Notes: generated by a model from the letters alone, not told the origin. A stretch of 64,000 nt of DNA from an uncultured Bacteroidota bacterium (GCA_903837525.1 CAILUU010000037.1:1-64000); one strand, 5' to 3'. Shown: positions 1-10,097, counted from the first letter of the stretch. Numbers and translations are program-made.

Positions 1-1829
1 ATTTAAAAAGGTTAAATGAAGCATCTATATTGTTTAATGCTATTTTGGCAAAACCATTTGAATTCACAAAAGACGAAGCCATACAAACCGATGTTGAAAA
101 ATTAAGTTTCCCAAAAACAATAGCCGATCGTACAGATTTATGGCGTAAGTACTTAAAATATTTAGTGCTTAGTAAATTTGTTGATATGCAAGAGGAAAGA
201 GAAAAAAGTAGTGCAACAAAGAAAATTTTTAATAGTGTAGCAGATAGTATAAATAAAGTGCCTTTTAAGGCAAAAGCAGATAGCACTTTAGAAAGAGAAG
301 CAAGAGATGCGGTGCGTAAACAAATGGCTAGATATTTTACAACAAAAATTAATAGAGAAAATAAGGAAGAAAATTTTAGCACTTTTATAAATGCTATCAC
401 TGGCACAATGGATCCGCACACTTCTTATTTTGCACCTGTTGATATGCGTTCGTTTAATGAGGGCATGAGTGGAAGTTTTTTTGGAATAGGAGCTCAATTA
501 AAAGATGATGATGGAAAAATAAAAATTGCCAGTTTGATAAGTGGTGGCCCTGCTTGGAAGCAAGGTGATTTAAAAGTAGATGATGAAATAATAAAAATTG
601 CTCAAGCAAATGCAGACCCTGTAGATGTTACAGGCTATGATGTGCCAGATGCGGTAAAATTAATACGCGGTGCAACAAAGGGTTCGGAGGTAAGGTTAAC
701 CGTAAAAAGAACCGATGGAAGTATAAAGGTAATTACCCTTTTAAGAGGTAAAGTTGATTTGGAAGATACATTTGCAAAAAGTGCAATTATAAATGGTGAT
801 AAAAAAATTGGGTACATTTATTTACCTGAATTTTACTTAAACTTTAATGATGCAAGTGGCCATAAATGTTCCGAAGATGTGGCTAATGAAATTAAAAAGT
901 TAAAAGCCGAAAATGTTGACGGAATAATTATGGATTTACGAAATAATGGTGGAGGGTCGTTACCCGAAGTTGTAAAAATGGCTGGTTTATTTATACAGGA
1001 AGGGCCTATTTGTCAAGTACAAAGCCGTGGCGAAAAATCATATACTTGGAAAGATAATGACAATACTGTTTTATATGATGGTCCTTTAACCGTTATGGTT
1101 AATGAATTTAGCGCAAGTGCATCGGAAATATTTGCCGCAGCCATACAAGATTATAAAAGAGGTATTGTAATTGGAAGCACATCAACATACGGTAAGGGCA
1201 CAGTACAACGAACCATTCCTTTAAACCCAGAAAGGGAAAACGAGTTATTTGGAAATGAAAATAAAGATGACTTAGGAAGTATTAAATTAACCTTACAAAA
1301 ATTTTATAGAGTCAATGGCGGCAGTACTCAATTAAAAGGGGTAACACCAGATATTGTTTTGCCCGATAGATTTGAAAGTTTAAAATTTAGAGAAAAAGAC
1401 AATACGTTAAGTTTACCTTGGGATGAAATTGCAAAGGTTGATTATACTACATGGACGTCAACTTTAACAGACGATCCATCTTCTTATTTAAAAAATAGTG
1501 AAACCACAACGTTGGGTAAAATAAAAACTACCCTTTTAGAAATGGATAAATTAAATGATAAAGAATATTCATTAAACAGTACAAAATTTAAACAAGAGAA
1601 AAAGCAATTAAACGCAACATACAAGGTTTTAGATTCACTATTTAAATTACAAAAAGAATTGGTAGTTAAAAACAGTGCTGCAGATGCTTTACCTGTTGAT
1701 GCTGCAAAAGATAAAGTAGAGAAAAATAATGCTTGGCTAAAACGTTTAAGTAATGATATTTATATTGATGAAAGTGTAAAAATAATGCAGAATATGATTG
1801 CTCAAAGGAGCACAGCAAAGGTTAATTAA
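1..1829 (+). CDS. prc: Tail-specific (C-terminal processing) protease, S41 family, 5' end outside window
   Basis: Periplasmic serine protease that degrades or trims proteins from their C-termini. The reading frame is open to the first base of the window, so the start lies upstream; a TTG at 30 is internal. About 600 residues are visible against roughly 680-720 in the family, so about 100 N-terminal residues are missing. A PDZ domain lies near bases 470-770 (GIGAQL, GGPAWKQGDL). The S41 core follows, with the nucleophile Ser in FSASASEIFA (about base 1115) and the general-base Lys in YGKGTVQ (about base 1195), the arrangement of E. coli Prc. A Lys-rich C-terminal domain ends at TAA. It converges on a DinB-like gene; no terminator is evident. 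Confidence 0.95.
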   Translation, partial: LKRLNEASILFNAILAKPFEFTKDEAIQTDVEKLSFPKTIADRTDLWRKYLKYLVLSKFVDMQEEREKSSATKKIFNSVADSINKVPFKAKADSTLEREARDAVRKQMARYFTTKINRENKEENFSTFINAITGTMDPHTSYFAPVDMRSFNEGMSGSFFGIGAQLKDDDGKIKIASLISGGPAWKQGDLKVDDEIIKIAQANADPVDVTGYDVPDAVKLIRGATKGSEVRLTVKRTDGSIKVITLLRGKVDLEDTFAKSAIINGDKKIGYIYLPEFYLNFNDASGHKCSEDVANEIKKLKAENVDGIIMDLRNNGGGSLPEVVKMAGLFIQEGPICQVQSRGEKSYTWKDNDNTVLYDGPLTVMVNEFSASASEIFAAAIQDYKRGIVIGSTSTYGKGTVQRTIPLNPERENELFGNENKDDLGSIKLTLQKFYRVNGGSTQLKGVTPDIVLPDRFESLKFREKDNTLSLPWDEIAKVDYTTWTSTLTDDPSSYLKNSETTTLGKIKTTLLEMDKLNDKEYSLNSTKFKQEKKQLNATYKVLDSLFKLQKELVVKNSAADALPVDAAKDKVEKNNAWLKRLSNDIYIDESVKIMQNMIAQRSTAKVN

Positions 1830-1898
1830 GTAAAAATTGAACTATATAAACAAAACCACTAATTTAATTGGCGGCTTTATTTATTAGGGCTTTAAATT

Positions 1899-2408
1899 TT
1901 ATAAATATTTTTCCTCTGCTACTTTTTTATGATGATAAAAATGGCCAAGCAAAATATACCCAGCACTAATAACGGTTAAAGGATTATCATTCGCCGTACC
2001 TTTTTTTTCTAAAGCCTCTTTTCTAAAGCTTTTAAAAAGATGTTCGGTACTTTGTCGTACAATTAAAAATTCATCCACCAAGCTTTGCCAACTTCGGCTA
2101 TTTGCGTTAGAGTTTTCGGCATATCTATTTTCATTAAACCCTAATAAACAGCCCTGCTCACCTCTTGCAATACATAATGCTCTGTAAGAAAAAATCCGTT
2201 CTGTATCTATCATATGTAGTAACATCTCTTTCATTGTCCATTTACTATCGGCATATGCATATTCTTGTTTGTTACTTGGTACAGCTGCTAGAAATGATTT
2301 TAGGATAGGAAATTGATTGGCAAAGGCTTCAAATAAATCTTGCTCTGGTACTAAATTTACATACTTCTCAAAATAGGCTAAATAAGTAGTTGGGGTTGGC
2401 TTTTGCAT
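1899..2408 (-). CDS. DinB-superfamily protein
   Basis: A 169-residue protein of the DinB/YfiT-like four-helix-bundle superfamily. It shows the spaced histidines expected of the metal site: one in LLHMIDTER near residue 66 and a pair in GHFYHHKKVAEEKY close to the C-terminus. Members include thiol-dependent S-transferases and many proteins of unknown role, so the substrate cannot be named. The genome has bacillithiol genes (bshB1 and a bacilliredoxin in this window), and some DinB-like proteins use bacillithiol; that link is inference. It stands alone between the converging prc gene and the co-directional subtilase, from which it is separated by a hairpin. A second DinB-like gene lies at 33594-34142. 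Confidence 0.85.
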   Translation of the reverse strand: MQKPTPTTYLAYFEKYVNLVPEQDLFEAFANQFPILKSFLAAVPSNKQEYAYADSKWTMKEMLLHMIDTERIFSYRALCIARGEQGCLLGFNENRYAENSNANSRSWQSLVDEFLIVRQSTEHLFKSFRKEALEKKGTANDNPLTVISAGYILLGHFYHHKKVAEEKYL

Positions 2409-2460
2409 TTGTTTATTTTTAGTAAATGTATTTAGAAACTAAAGGATTGCACAAAATACA

Positions 2461-2483
2461 AAACCTCTTAAAATAAGAGGTTT
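2461..2483 (-). terminator. Hairpin downstream of the S8 protease gene
   Basis: A 9-bp perfect inverted repeat (AAACCTCTT / AAGAGGTTT) with a 5-base loop lies 23 bases past the protease stop codon. On the minus strand it is followed by a short T-rich stretch (TTTTGTATTTTG), so it is a plausible but not classic intrinsic terminator. Confidence 0.55.
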
Positions 2484-2505
2484 GTAGTAATCGTATTTTA
2501 ATTTT

Positions 2506-4191
2506 TTATTCTTTTTTACCTTTTGTTAATTTGGGCTTAGGTAAAGCTGGTTTTAAAACCTTACGTTCTCCTTTTATAGTGCTTGCTAATTTTAATGCTT
2601 CGCATGCATTAGCAATTCCACCAGTTTTAGAAAGGTCGCTTAGGTTTACTTTTTCATCGCTACCAGGCTTCATAACTTTTTGGTCGGGTTGTATTGCCGA
2701 TTTTTCTATTACATATTTTAATTGCTTAGCCGATAGGTTAGGGTAGTATTGTAGCGTAAGCGCTGCTATACCAGCTACTAATGGGCAAGCCATACTTGTA
2801 CCGCTTGCGTTACCATAAGTATTACCACCAGGCACCGATGAATATATTTGTACCCCAGGTGCAAACACATCTACTTCGTTTTTACCATAGTTGCTAAAAT
2901 TTGCAGTAAGTCCACCATTTGTAGGGTCGCCACTAGCACCTACAGTTATGTAATTATTAGGACGGTACTTGCCATCTTTAAATAATGCACTTGGAAAATT
3001 ATCTTCGGTATCTACATCCTTTGCATCGTTGCCAGCAGCATGTACCAATAAAACGTCTTTACTTTCTGCATATTTTACTGCATCATCAACCCAATCTTTT
3101 CTAGGACTAAAATCTTTTCCAAAACTCATGCTTATAATTTGTGCACCATTATCAACTGCATAACGTATAGCTAAAGCCACATCTTTGTCATGCTCATCTC
3201 CATCAGGCACAGCCCTTATCGTCATTATACGTACATCACTGGCTACACCATCTACACCTTTACCATTACCACGTATTGCACCAATTATTCCACTACAATG
3301 TGTACCATGGGAAGAGGTAGCAGCCATAATATCTTTATTGCCATAATTTTTATCATTAAAATCTGTTGGATTGTCTTTAACAATATCGCCTCTGTAATCA
3401 AATGGTGCTTTTGTTTTAGCTTCTTGCTTTCTCTCTTCACCACTAACATAATCTTCAAAACCAGTAATAAACTCTTTATTGGTAGCCTCCATTTGGTTGT
3501 TACCTTTCATTAAGCCTAATAAATTAACTTTCGCTTTTTTTTCTGCATCGTTTTTTGTGGTGTAGGCATCCAATTCTGTACCGGTATAAATTTCTTTTCC
3601 CATTGCAACTTTTAGGGTACTGTCGGCCTTTTTAGTATTGGCTAAAAATTTCTTCATAATAACAACATCTGCACCACCCTCTTGGCTACCCATTGTTTTT
3701 TTCTCTGCTTTTTTCCACATGGCATATTCTTCCAAATCAGCAGCATTCAATTCGTTTTCGTTAATGGTTTTACCCTCGTACTTAGATTTATACATATGGT
3801 AAACTCTATTTACTTCAAGGCTATTCTCTTTTACATTTCTACCATCTTTACCTCCAATAAAATTCCATCCATGTACATCATCTGCATAACCATTTTTATC
3901 ATCATCAATATTGTTATTTGGTATTTCTTTTTTGTTTACCCAAAGTATAGGTTTTAAATCTTCGTGTAAGGTATCTATACCACTATCAATAACTGCAACA
4001 ATAACCGTTTTGCTTTTTAAATTTTTGCTTTTTGCAAAATCGTAAGCCTTATCTATACTTACGCCATAAAAGCCTGATTTTTCCTTGTCCATTAAGTGCC
4101 ATCCTTTAGGAGCTTCTTTTTTACTAGTTTGGGCTATAACTGATGTAGCAAAAATTACGGAGCATAAAATAAGCGAAGAAAATTTATTCAT
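2506..4191 (-). CDS. Secreted subtilisin-like serine protease (S8)
   Basis: A 561-residue S8 peptidase exported by a Sec signal peptide (residues 1-20, ending SVIAQ). The catalytic triad is complete: Asp in VIDSGIDTLHED (about residue 69), His in SSHGTHCSG (about residue 298) and Ser in SGTSMACPLVAG (about residue 466). Between Asp and His lies an insert of about 180 residues, rich in Lys and Glu, which is far longer than in subtilisin and is common in Bacteroidota S8 enzymes. There is no Por/type A C-terminal sorting domain; the protein ends in a Lys/Pro-rich tail, so it is probably periplasmic or surface-bound rather than sorted by type IX secretion. Substrate unknown. Confidence 0.93.
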   Translation of the reverse strand: MNKFSSLILCSVIFATSVIAQTSKKEAPKGWHLMDKEKSGFYGVSIDKAYDFAKSKNLKSKTVIVAVIDSGIDTLHEDLKPILWVNKKEIPNNNIDDDKNGYADDVHGWNFIGGKDGRNVKENSLEVNRVYHMYKSKYEGKTINENELNAADLEEYAMWKKAEKKTMGSQEGGADVVIMKKFLANTKKADSTLKVAMGKEIYTGTELDAYTTKNDAEKKAKVNLLGLMKGNNQMEATNKEFITGFEDYVSGEERKQEAKTKAPFDYRGDIVKDNPTDFNDKNYGNKDIMAATSSHGTHCSGIIGAIRGNGKGVDGVASDVRIMTIRAVPDGDEHDKDVALAIRYAVDNGAQIISMSFGKDFSPRKDWVDDAVKYAESKDVLLVHAAGNDAKDVDTEDNFPSALFKDGKYRPNNYITVGASGDPTNGGLTANFSNYGKNEVDVFAPGVQIYSSVPGGNTYGNASGTSMACPLVAGIAALTLQYYPNLSAKQLKYVIEKSAIQPDQKVMKPGSDEKVNLSDLSKTGGIANACEALKLASTIKGERKVLKPALPKPKLTKGKKE

Positions 4192-4306
4192 TTTATCTGT
4201 TTTTAGATTACGAAAATAAGCAAACTGTAGTTACGTAGTGTACCGTTTAACACGTATTTTAGTAAATTGATGAGTTTTATATTTTTATTAAGATTTAAAG
4301 TAGTTT

Positions 4307-5833
4307 TTACTGTAAATTAAACTTAATACCTTGCGCTAAAGGTAATTTATTGGTATAATTAATAGTATTGGTTTGCCTACGCATATATACTTTCCATGCA
4401 TCGCTACCACTTTCTCTACCACCGCCAGTTTCTTTTTCGCCGCCAAAAGCGCCACCAATTTCGGCACCGCTTGTACCTATATTTACATTTGCAATTCCAC
4501 AATCGCTACCATTTTGAGATAGAAAGGCTTCGGCCTCTCTTAAATTACTGGTCATAATTGCACTGCTTAATCCTTGAGGTACACCATTTTGCATGGCAAT
4601 AGCTTCGTCTAAGGTTTTATATTTCATTATGTATAAAATTGGAGCAAAGGTTTCATGCTGTACAATATCAAAACTGTTTTTTGCTTCGGCAATGCAAGGC
4701 TTTACATAGCAACCACTTTCGTAACCTTTACCTTTTAATACACCACCTTCTACAATAAACTTTCCACCCTCGGCTTTACATTTTTCTATTGCAATTAAAT
4801 ACATCTTCACAGCATCAGTATCAATCAATGGGCCTACATGATTTTTTTCGTTTAACGGGTTTCCAATTTTTAATTGCTTGTAAGCATTTACTAGTTTTTC
4901 TTTAAACGTATTGTAAACACTTTCGTGTATAATTAACCTACGGGTGCTAGTGCAACGCTGGCCAGCTGTACCCACAGCACCAAAAGCTGCACCAATTAAT
5001 GCCATATCTAAATCGGCATTTTTTGTAATAATTATGGCATTGTTTCCACCTAATTCTAATAAACTTTTTCCCAAGCGCTCTGCTACTGTTTTGGCAACTG
5101 CTTTACCCATTTTTGTACTACCAGTAGCGCTAACTAATGCAACTCTGCTATCTGCACTCATCCATTCGCCAACTTCTCTACCTCCATTTATTAAGCAACT
5201 AACGCCTTCGGGTACACTATTTCTTTTGAAAACACTTTGTATTATAGTTTGACAAGCAATTGAACATAAGGGCGTTTTTTCACTAGGTTTCCATACACAT
5301 ACATCTCCACAAACCCAAGCTAATGATGCATTCCAGCTCCACACTGCCACTGGAAAGTTAAATGCAGAAATAATGCCTACAATTCCTAGTGGATGATATT
5401 GCTCATACATTCTATGCCCTGGTCTTTCGCTATGCATCGTTAATCCATGTAATTGACGAGATAAACCCACAGCAAAATCGCAGATGTCAATCATTTCTTG
5501 TACTTCTCCTAAACCTTCTTGCAAACTTTTACCCATTTCGTAACTTACCAATTCGCCTAGGGCTTGCTTATTTTTACGTAGCTCTTCGCCAACTTGTCGT
5601 ACAATTTCGCCACGCTTTGGCGCCGTCCATTGTTTCCATGTTGTAAATGCAGTTTGTGCTTTTGTAAGTGTTTGTTCGTAGGCTTTTTTATCTGCACCAA
5701 TTACCGATGCTATTAATTTACTATCAACGGGAGAGTATGAATCTAGTTTTGCACCTTTGCTTTTTATCCATTGCAAACCAGTGCTAACGCCATTATTTAT
5801 TTTATTAATTTTTAGTTGCGAAAGAAATTTCAT
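4307..5833 (-). CDS. Aldehyde dehydrogenase, ALDH7/antiquitin-like (probable aminoadipate-semialdehyde dehydrogenase)
   Basis: A 508-residue NAD(P)-dependent aldehyde dehydrogenase. The catalytic Glu is in LLELGGNN (about residue 258) and the nucleophile Cys in GQRCTSTRR (about residue 295). The C-terminal signature FGGEKETGGGRESGSDAWK is characteristic of the ALDH7 (antiquitin) subfamily, which oxidises alpha-aminoadipic semialdehyde/piperideine-6-carboxylate in lysine breakdown (AmaB in pseudomonads, PCD in actinobacteria). No other lysine-catabolic gene is adjacent, so the pathway role rests on subfamily assignment only. It is monocistronic: over 300 bases without an intact gene lie upstream, and the S8 gene begins 115 bases downstream. 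Confidence 0.9.
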   Translation of the reverse strand: MKFLSQLKINKINNGVSTGLQWIKSKGAKLDSYSPVDSKLIASVIGADKKAYEQTLTKAQTAFTTWKQWTAPKRGEIVRQVGEELRKNKQALGELVSYEMGKSLQEGLGEVQEMIDICDFAVGLSRQLHGLTMHSERPGHRMYEQYHPLGIVGIISAFNFPVAVWSWNASLAWVCGDVCVWKPSEKTPLCSIACQTIIQSVFKRNSVPEGVSCLINGGREVGEWMSADSRVALVSATGSTKMGKAVAKTVAERLGKSLLELGGNNAIIITKNADLDMALIGAAFGAVGTAGQRCTSTRRLIIHESVYNTFKEKLVNAYKQLKIGNPLNEKNHVGPLIDTDAVKMYLIAIEKCKAEGGKFIVEGGVLKGKGYESGCYVKPCIAEAKNSFDIVQHETFAPILYIMKYKTLDEAIAMQNGVPQGLSSAIMTSNLREAEAFLSQNGSDCGIANVNIGTSGAEIGGAFGGEKETGGGRESGSDAWKVYMRRQTNTINYTNKLPLAQGIKFNLQ

Positions 5834-5969
5834 ATACCTTAAATTTTGTGCAAGTTATTATTTTTTAAGTTGTTACTAAAACAGAATATTGGGAATAAAA
5901 AATAGTTGATTGCTATTTCATAAAATGACAACTAAATTTATAGTATTACCAATCATAAAATATTATAGT

Positions 5970-6185
5970 ATGAAACTGCTTAACCGTTTTATACATGATC
6001 TTTATTGAGAAAATATACTAAATACTCCTATTAAGGTCAATAAGTCAAATCAAGATGATGAAAAAGTAACAACTAATATGCTTCCAATTAAGAAATCTAA
6101 TTTATGGCAACGAATTAAAAGTGAGTTACAAGGTTGGAGTAATAAAGATGCGGATGATAGTACTTATGATGATACTCAAGTGTGA
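5970..6185 (+). pseudogene. Small ORF of 71 codons broken by one in-frame TGA (unidentified)
   Basis: The spacer between the dehydrogenase and panB contains one reading frame from ATG (5970) to TGA (6183-6185), interrupted only by TGA at 6006-6008 (codon 13). Before the stop it reads MKLLNRFIHDLY. After it the sequence is hydrophilic, contains LWQRIKSELQGW, and ends in an acidic, Asp-rich tail. An ATG at 6078 could start a 35-residue product. I do not recognise the family. A small protein gene inactivated by one nonsense mutation fits best; a real short protein starting at 6078, or chance, are alternatives. Confidence 0.35.
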
Positions 6186-6213
6186 TATAATTTGATACAA
6201 TAGTATATTAACA

Positions 6214-7029
6214 TCAATATTGTTCTTCCTTATTTGGAAAATCTTTACTTTTTACATCTTTAATATATTGCTGTACTGCGGCAGTTGCTAATTCATTTAC
6301 GTTTGCATATTGGCGTAAAAAACGAGGTTTAAACTCTGTGTTAATGCCCAACATATCATGCATAACCAATACTTGGCCATCACAATCTTGACCAGCACCA
6401 ATCCCAATGGTAGGTATGGTTAAACTTTCAGAAACTTCCTTAGCTAATGCTGCTGGAATTTTTTCTAGCACAATTGCAAATGCCCCAGCCTTCTGTAAAA
6501 GTAAGGCGTCTTTTTTTAATTTTTCAGCCTCATCTTCTTCTTTTGCTCTTACCGTATATGTGCCAAATTTATAAATGCTTTGTGGTGTTAAACCCAAATG
6601 CCCCATTACAGGTATACCAGCACTTACAATTTTTTTTACTGAGTCAACCACTTCTTCGCCACCTTCAAATTTTACGGAATGTCCACCCGTTTCTTTCATA
6701 ATTTTTATGGCAGAGGCTAAGGCAATTTCGGAGTTGGATTGATAAGTGCCAAACGGCATATCTACCACAACCAAACATCTATCAATACCTCTTACAACAC
6801 TTTGTGCATGATAAATCATTTGGTCAAGTGTAATAGGCAAGGTAGTTTCATGGCCTGCCATCACATTACTAGCACTATCGCCAACTAAAATAATATCTAT
6901 ACCTGCCCCATCAATTATTTTTGCAAACGAAAAATCGTAGGCGGTAAGCATACTAATTTTTTCGCCACCTGCTTTCATTTTTAGTAGTGTATTGGTAGTT
7001 ATTTTTTTTATTTCTTTTTGAACAGACAT
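6214..7029 (-). CDS. panB: 3-methyl-2-oxobutanoate hydroxymethyltransferase
   Basis: Transfers a hydroxymethyl group from methylene-tetrahydrofolate to ketoisovalerate, giving ketopantoate, the first committed step to pantothenate and CoA. The 271-residue TIM barrel has the metal-binding [14 protein letters not shown], the substrate loop [10 protein letters not shown], the catalytic Glu in VLEKIPAAL and the [11 protein letters not shown] motif, all near their usual places. It is the last gene of a minus-strand run that begins with panC and panD, but is separated from them by four unrelated genes. It starts 22 bases after ppx, so co-transcription with ppk1-ppx is likely. Confidence 0.97.
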   Translation of the reverse strand: MSVQKEIKKITTNTLLKMKAGGEKISMLTAYDFSFAKIIDGAGIDIILVGDSASNVMAGHETTLPITLDQMIYHAQSVVRGIDRCLVVVDMPFGTYQSNSEIALASAIKIMKETGGHSVKFEGGEEVVDSVKKIVSAGIPVMGHLGLTPQSIYKFGTYTVRAKEEDEAEKLKKDALLLQKAGAFAIVLEKIPAALAKEVSESLTIPTIGIGAGQDCDGQVLVMHDMLGINTEFKPRFLRQYANVNELATAAVQQYIKDVKSKDFPNKEEQY

Positions 7030-7051
7030 GCTTAGTTTTTTATAAAATTAG

Positions 7052-7930
7052 TTATTTCACTTCATCCCACAAATGTTTTACTAATCCATCTGCCAATCCA
7101 ATTTTTGGTACATAAATTTCCGCGGCATCTGCCCAACGCATAACATTGGTATAAATTTGTAAGGCTGGTACAATTACATCTGCTCTATCTTGCCGCAAAT
7201 TATATTTTATCATTCTTTCTTCAACACCTACGGCAGATAATTCTTTGTAATAATCTCTTAATGCTTCTAAGGACAAGGGTTTATCTTCCTTACGTTTACT
7301 TAAGCTAAATACTTTATTAATATTTCCACCACTACCAATGGCAATTACTTCTTTTTGGTTTTTTGTAAATAATCTTATCGTCTCTTTTAGTTCATCCCAT
7401 TCTTCTGTTGTAACCATATTTTTTAATAAGCGTATGGTACCTATGTTGAATGATTTTTTAAAGGTTAATAAATCGTTTGTAAAAAAAGAAATCTCCGTAC
7501 TTCCTCCACCAACATCTATATATAAATAACTATGCTCATTATCTAATTTTTCTGCAAAATGATTTTCGTAAACAATTTGAGCCTCAAAATCGCCGCTAAT
7601 AATTTCTATTTCAATACCCGTTTCTAATTTTACTTTTCTAATAATATCTGTTGCATTTTTTGCATCTCTCATGGCACTTGTTGCACAAGCTATGGTGTGT
7701 TTTACTTCGTACGCATTAATTAAATGTTGAAAAGCCTTCATGGTTTGCATCATCATTGCTCTCTTTTGCTTTGATATGCTTCCAGTATCAAAAACATCAA
7801 ACCCCAATCGGAGGGGTACCCTTATTAGGTTTAATTTATTGAATTGTGTAAAACCTTTTTCATCAATCACAACCTCGGTAATTAACAGCCTTGCTGCGTT
7901 ACTGCCTATATCTATTGCTGCTAGTATCAA
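7052..7930 (-). CDS. ppx: Exopolyphosphatase, Ppx/GppA family (short form)
   Basis: Predicted to remove terminal phosphates from inorganic polyphosphate, or act on pppGpp as GppA does. The 292 residues cover only the ASKHA-type Ppx/GppA domain: AAIDIGSNAARLLI at the N-terminus, YIDVGGGSTEISFF near residue 140 and IGSGGNINKVF near residue 200. The C-terminal HD-like region of E. coli Ppx is absent, as in most Bacteroidota homologues. The only start that keeps the N-terminal phosphate-binding strand is TTG at 7930; an in-frame stop lies five codons upstream. It follows ppk1 by 109 bases, pairing synthesis and breakdown of polyphosphate. Confidence 0.9.
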   Translation of the reverse strand: MILAAIDIGSNAARLLITEVVIDEKGFTQFNKLNLIRVPLRLGFDVFDTGSISKQKRAMMMQTMKAFQHLINAYEVKHTIACATSAMRDAKNATDIIRKVKLETGIEIEIISGDFEAQIVYENHFAEKLDNEHSYLYIDVGGGSTEISFFTNDLLTFKKSFNIGTIRLLKNMVTTEEWDELKETIRLFTKNQKEVIAIGSGGNINKVFSLSKRKEDKPLSLEALRDYYKELSAVGVEERMIKYNLRQDRADVIVPALQIYTNVMRWADAAEIYVPKIGLADGLVKHLWDEVK

Positions 7931-8039
7931 TTTGTATATCCGTTAATTAGTTAATCTGTATGACTGTTTAGTAGTATATTTTTTTACTTTGTAAAAGTTG
8001 AGTACGAATTTACGGATTAACAATTAAACTGACTGACGT

Positions 8040-10097
8040 TTAAATTTTTTTGCGTAGGTAATTATAAATTTCTACTTGGCTTTGCACTTTTTTGGTGTTT
8101 CGAGGGTTTACGTAGTTATTGGCTAAGGTATTATCCAGTATTCGGGCCTTAATATTATCGCTTAGTTGAATTTTTAAAATATCTTTTATTTCTTCAATTA
8201 ATTCTTTGCTTAATATTGGGCATGCAGCTTCTATTCTATGATCGATATTTCTAGTCATCCAATCGGCACTACTTATAAATGCTTTTTCGTTACCTCCATG
8301 GTTAAATACCATTACTCTTGCGTGCTCTAAATACTCATCTACAATACTTATGGCTTCAACCTTTTTAAATTGTTTATTTTGCGTAAGCATACAAAATATT
8401 CCACGAACTATTAAGTTAATTTCAACACCTGCTTTTGCTGCATCATACAATTTATCTATCATTACTTCATCACTTAACGAGTTTAATTTTAATGTAATTG
8501 AAGCATGCTTTTTCTTTTTTGCAAAATAAATTTCTTTATTAATTAACTGTAATAATTGCTTTCTCATACTAACTGGGCTTACTAATAAGGTTTTACACGT
8601 AGATAATATAGGTAAGTTTATTGCTGGGTTCTCTAAATACCTAAAAATTTTATTTATATCAACCATAATTGAGGCATTGGCTGTTAGCAAACAATGATCG
8701 CCATAAACTTTAGCTGTACGTTCATTTAAATTGCCTGTACTTATAAAGCCATACTCAATAATTTTAGTGCCTATTTTCTTTTTAATAATGCAAAGCTTTG
8801 CATGTACTTTCATATTTGGGATACCTAATAAAACATTGACACCAGCCTCTTCTAATTCTTCTTTCCACTCTAAATTGGCTTCTTCATCAAACCTAGCTCT
8901 AAGCTCTATAACAGCCGTAACTTTTTTTCCATTGCGTACAGCATTGGTTAGGGCATTAACAATTTTGCTTCTACTGGCTAAACGGTAGCACGTAACTTTA
9001 ATACTTTGTACAGTAGGGTCAATTGCGGCTTCCCTCAATAAATCTATTATAGTTTCAAAGGAGTGGTATGGAAAATTGAGGAGTATATCCTGTTTTAAAA
9101 CAACATGACTTACACTTGTTACATTATTTAATTTAGGGTGAATAAAGGGTTTTTTTCTAACTTTTTTTTCGTTAAAAACCTCGGAAGGAAAATTCATAAA
9201 ATCTTTAAAATTATGAATTCTTCCACCTGGAATTAAATTATCTTTCCTGCTTAATCCCAATCGTTTAACCAAATACGTTAGTAGTGATGGGTCTATAGCT
9301 TTATCAAAAACAAAACGAACGGGTTTGCCTTTTTTTCTATTTTTTAAACCTTTTTCTATTTTTTGAATAAGTGAGGTGGATACATCATTATCTAAATCAA
9401 TTTCGGCATCTCTTGTAACTTTTATAATGTGAGCAGAAAAAGTATCGTATCCAAAAAAGGAAAAAATAGTTGGCAAACAAAAACGAATCACATCTTCTAA
9501 TAAAATTAATTGCTTTTCGGTTGATTTGCTAGGTAACACAACAAACCTTGGTAATCTTCTTGCAGGTACCGATAATAAGGCAAATCGTTTAGTAACCGAC
9601 TTGTCTTTTTTTGATAATGTACATGCTAAGTAAATAGATTTATCATTTAAAAAAGGGAATGAGTGGATACTTTCAATAATTAAGGGAATTACATTACCCC
9701 GTACTTCATCGTTAAAATAATTTAGTACAAATTGTTGCTGTGTCTTATTTAATTGAGTATCCTTTAATAAAAATATTTTTTGCTTTTTTAGCTCTCGTAA
9801 AATTTCATTCCAAATTCTATCAAACTCTCTTTGTTGATTTAATACTATTTCTTGTATATCTTCTAAAATACTTTCCGGATTAATTTCTAAATGCATTTTG
9901 GCTTTATTACCCAATTCTGCCATGCGTTGTAGTGCCGCTACACGTACTCTAAAAAACTCATCTAAATTGTTAGAGAAAATACCCAAAAACTTTATGCGTT
10001 CTAAAAGAGGTACCGTATCATCTGCAGCTTCTTGCAGTACTCTGTTGTTAAAAGATAACCAACTAATATCTCTAACTATAATTTTCTTTTTGTACAA
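8040..10097 (-). CDS. ppk1: Polyphosphate kinase 1
   Basis: Reversibly polymerises the ATP gamma-phosphate into polyphosphate. The 685-residue protein has the family layout: N-terminal domain beginning RDISWLSFNNRVLQEA, a head domain, then two PLD-like domains with histidines in MKVHAKLCIIKK (the phosphoenzyme His by homology) and YLEHARVMVFNHGG. Length matches E. coli Ppk (688). The start is TTG at 10097; a stop two codons upstream excludes an earlier start and no ATG lies near the conserved N-terminus. Both polyphosphate genes here therefore use TTG. It lies between the adenylyltransferase gene (97-base spacer) and ppx. Confidence 0.96.
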   Translation of the reverse strand: MYKKKIIVRDISWLSFNNRVLQEAADDTVPLLERIKFLGIFSNNLDEFFRVRVAALQRMAELGNKAKMHLEINPESILEDIQEIVLNQQREFDRIWNEILRELKKQKIFLLKDTQLNKTQQQFVLNYFNDEVRGNVIPLIIESIHSFPFLNDKSIYLACTLSKKDKSVTKRFALLSVPARRLPRFVVLPSKSTEKQLILLEDVIRFCLPTIFSFFGYDTFSAHIIKVTRDAEIDLDNDVSTSLIQKIEKGLKNRKKGKPVRFVFDKAIDPSLLTYLVKRLGLSRKDNLIPGGRIHNFKDFMNFPSEVFNEKKVRKKPFIHPKLNNVTSVSHVVLKQDILLNFPYHSFETIIDLLREAAIDPTVQSIKVTCYRLASRSKIVNALTNAVRNGKKVTAVIELRARFDEEANLEWKEELEEAGVNVLLGIPNMKVHAKLCIIKKKIGTKIIEYGFISTGNLNERTAKVYGDHCLLTANASIMVDINKIFRYLENPAINLPILSTCKTLLVSPVSMRKQLLQLINKEIYFAKKKKHASITLKLNSLSDEVMIDKLYDAAKAGVEINLIVRGIFCMLTQNKQFKKVEAISIVDEYLEHARVMVFNHGGNEKAFISSADWMTRNIDHRIEAACPILSKELIEEIKDILKIQLSDNIKARILDNTLANNYVNPRNTKKVQSQVEIYNYLRKKI

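Noticed and set aside
3190-3513. Plus-strand ORF of 107 codons inside the S8 protease gene
   Set aside because: Antisense shadow with low-complexity translation; the minus-strand protease is complete with its catalytic triad.
5970-6185. TGA recoded as an amino acid in this genome
   Set aside because: TGA ends dapF in an ATGA overlap and TAG/TAA also interrupt other remnants, so recoding does not explain the broken frames.
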